Origin: an uncultured cyanobacterium | GTDB lineage: Bacteria > Cyanobacteriota > Cyanobacteriia > CACIAM-69d | Assembly: GCA_937894105.1 (NCBI GenBank) | Contig: CALCTI010000595.1 | Location: 1 to 6,919, forward strand | Reading direction: 5' to 3' | DNA length: 6,919 nt | In this document: piece by piece, positions 6,240 through 6,919 of the stretch | Layout of the letters: each line of letters starts with the position of its first letter | Position numbering within the stretch: the first letter of the stretch is position 1 | Made by a program: the position numbers and the translations under genes | Notes under the pieces: model-generated | What the model was told of the DNA's origin: nothing | Databases searched by the model: none | The model's input: only the letters and a program-made list of their open reading frames with translations

Positions 6240-6506
6240 ATGAAACTGCGTTCAATTGAGACCACTCCCAGTCCAAATTGCATGAAGCTAAATTTGGATG
6301 CTCCGGTGAGTGCCAAATCTATAACCCTCACCCAAAAACGTGGTGAAATGGCAAAAAGCGCCGCCCCAAATCCAGATGCACCAGTCTTTGCCCAAGGGCT
6401 AATGGCGATCGCCGGCGTAAAGTCCGTTTTTATTATGGGCGACTTTATCACCCTGACCCGCCGGGGCAACGTAGACTGGCAACCGATCCTAACGGCGGCG
6501 GGCTAG
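6240..6506 (+). CDS. Nfu/NifU N-terminal (Nfu_N) domain segment up to an amber codon
   Basis: This is the standard-code product: 88 residues from ATG 6240 to TAG 6504-6506. The sequence MKLRSIETTPSPNCMKLNLD, then AIAGVKSVFIMGDFITLTRR and DWQPILTAAG, is a full Nfu_N domain. That domain occurs on scaffold-type iron-sulphur proteins and at the front of CvfC-like proteins; no CxxC cluster-binding motif of the Nfu C-terminal domain is visible. An upstream in-frame GTG at 6138 would add 34 Ser/Ile-rich residues translated from the minisatellite. I reject it because family members begin close to MKLRSIETTP. No clear Shine-Dalgarno precedes the ATG. The frame continues with matching family sequence after the TAG. 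Confidence 0.5.
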   Translation: MKLRSIETTPSPNCMKLNLDAPVSAKSITLTQKRGEMAKSAAPNPDAPVFAQGLMAIAGVKSVFIMGDFITLTRRGNVDWQPILTAAG

Positions 6507-6919
6507 TTGATTGGGCTATCGGACGCCGCTGATTCAAATTTAGCCCAAAGCATTACAGCCTCTGAGGATAACGCTTCTACAAACCCATCCCCATCTCCGG
6601 CGCAAAATTTTGGTCAGGTGGAAGTGGCGGTGCAAATGTTTAGGAACATTCCGGTGCAGGTGCGGGCAACGGCCGGGTCGGGGGAACAGTCTCGAGTAGC
6701 TCTACCGGAGCGATTTGCCCAGGCATTGCAGCGGGCGATCGCGGCGACCGGGGCAGATTATGTGATGGAGCGGCGCTGGGCACCGTACCAACCCCAGTTT
6801 GGCGACGCAACTGACATTGCCCAACAGGTTGCCGATGAGCTGATGGCGCTTATCAATGAGCAGGATTTAGCCCAGCTTGAGCAAACATCAATTGATACGT
6901 CCTACACAAAGAGGGCTCC
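6240..6919 (+). pseudogene. CvfC-like protein (Nfu_N plus virulence-factor domain), one in-frame amber codon, 3' end outside window
   Basis: The frame from ATG 6240 runs off the window edge and has a single interruption, TAG at codon 89. After it, 137 codons are open and read LIGLSDAADSNLAQ, then QVEVAVQMFRNIPVQVR, ALPERFAQALQRAIAATGA and DYVMERRWAPYQPQFG. This matches the layout of cyanobacterial proteins related to conserved virulence factor C: Nfu_N domain, a low-complexity Ser/Pro linker, a virulence-factor domain, and normally HEAT repeats beyond. The HEAT part would lie outside the window. A Gln at the amber position (AAGQLIGL) would read naturally. The role of the family is poorly known; the name comes from Staphylococcus aureus CvfC. 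The gene is either a very recent nonsense mutant or is translated through TAG. The family call rests on my memory of the family and was not searched. Confidence 0.65.

Overview
The window looks cyanobacterial. By eye there are roughly twenty copies of the HIP1 octamer GCGATCGC in 6.9 kb. The gene content also fits: two large secreted TPR-CHAT proteins and an Nfu_N/CvfC-like protein of a type common in cyanobacteria. All convincing genes lie on the + strand.

Layout: (1) 1-477 is the 3' end of a class I SAM-dependent methyltransferase, cut by the window edge and ending in TAA. (2) 537-3140 is one continuous reading frame for a secreted TPR-CHAT protein (signal peptide, about eight TPRs, CHAT domain with His and Cys intact). 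It is broken only by two in-frame TAG codons (732-734 and 1218-1220) and ends in TAA. (3) 3141-3285 is intergenic, with a 10-bp GC-rich inverted repeat. (4) 3286-6090 is an intact second TPR-CHAT protein with a signal peptide, a PPC-like beta-sandwich domain, about nine 40-residue TPRs and a CHAT domain, ending in TAG. (5) 6091-6239 is intergenic and holds a 15-bp minisatellite. (6) 6240 to the window end is the 5' part of a gene with an N-terminal Nfu_N domain and a CvfC-type virulence-factor domain. It is again interrupted in frame by a TAG (6504-6506).

The main point of interest is the pattern of stops. Three conserved coding frames are each uninterrupted except by TAG. No TAA, TGA or frameshift is seen in them, and homology continues on both sides of every TAG. 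If the TAG ending the second CHAT gene were also sense, its frame would run through the minisatellite to a TGA that overlaps the ATG of the next gene (TGATG). This would fit amber reassignment or efficient amber suppression, perhaps as Gln, but it is also compatible with recent independent CAG-to-TAG nonsense mutations or sequence errors. The window alone cannot decide.

Functionally, the two CHAT genes look like tandem paralogues of predicted secreted caspase-like cysteine proteases with TPR sensor or adaptor regions. No substrate gene or toxin partner is recognisable here. No RNA genes, insertion sequences or CRISPR arrays were seen, and no gene-free stretch exceeds 300 bases.
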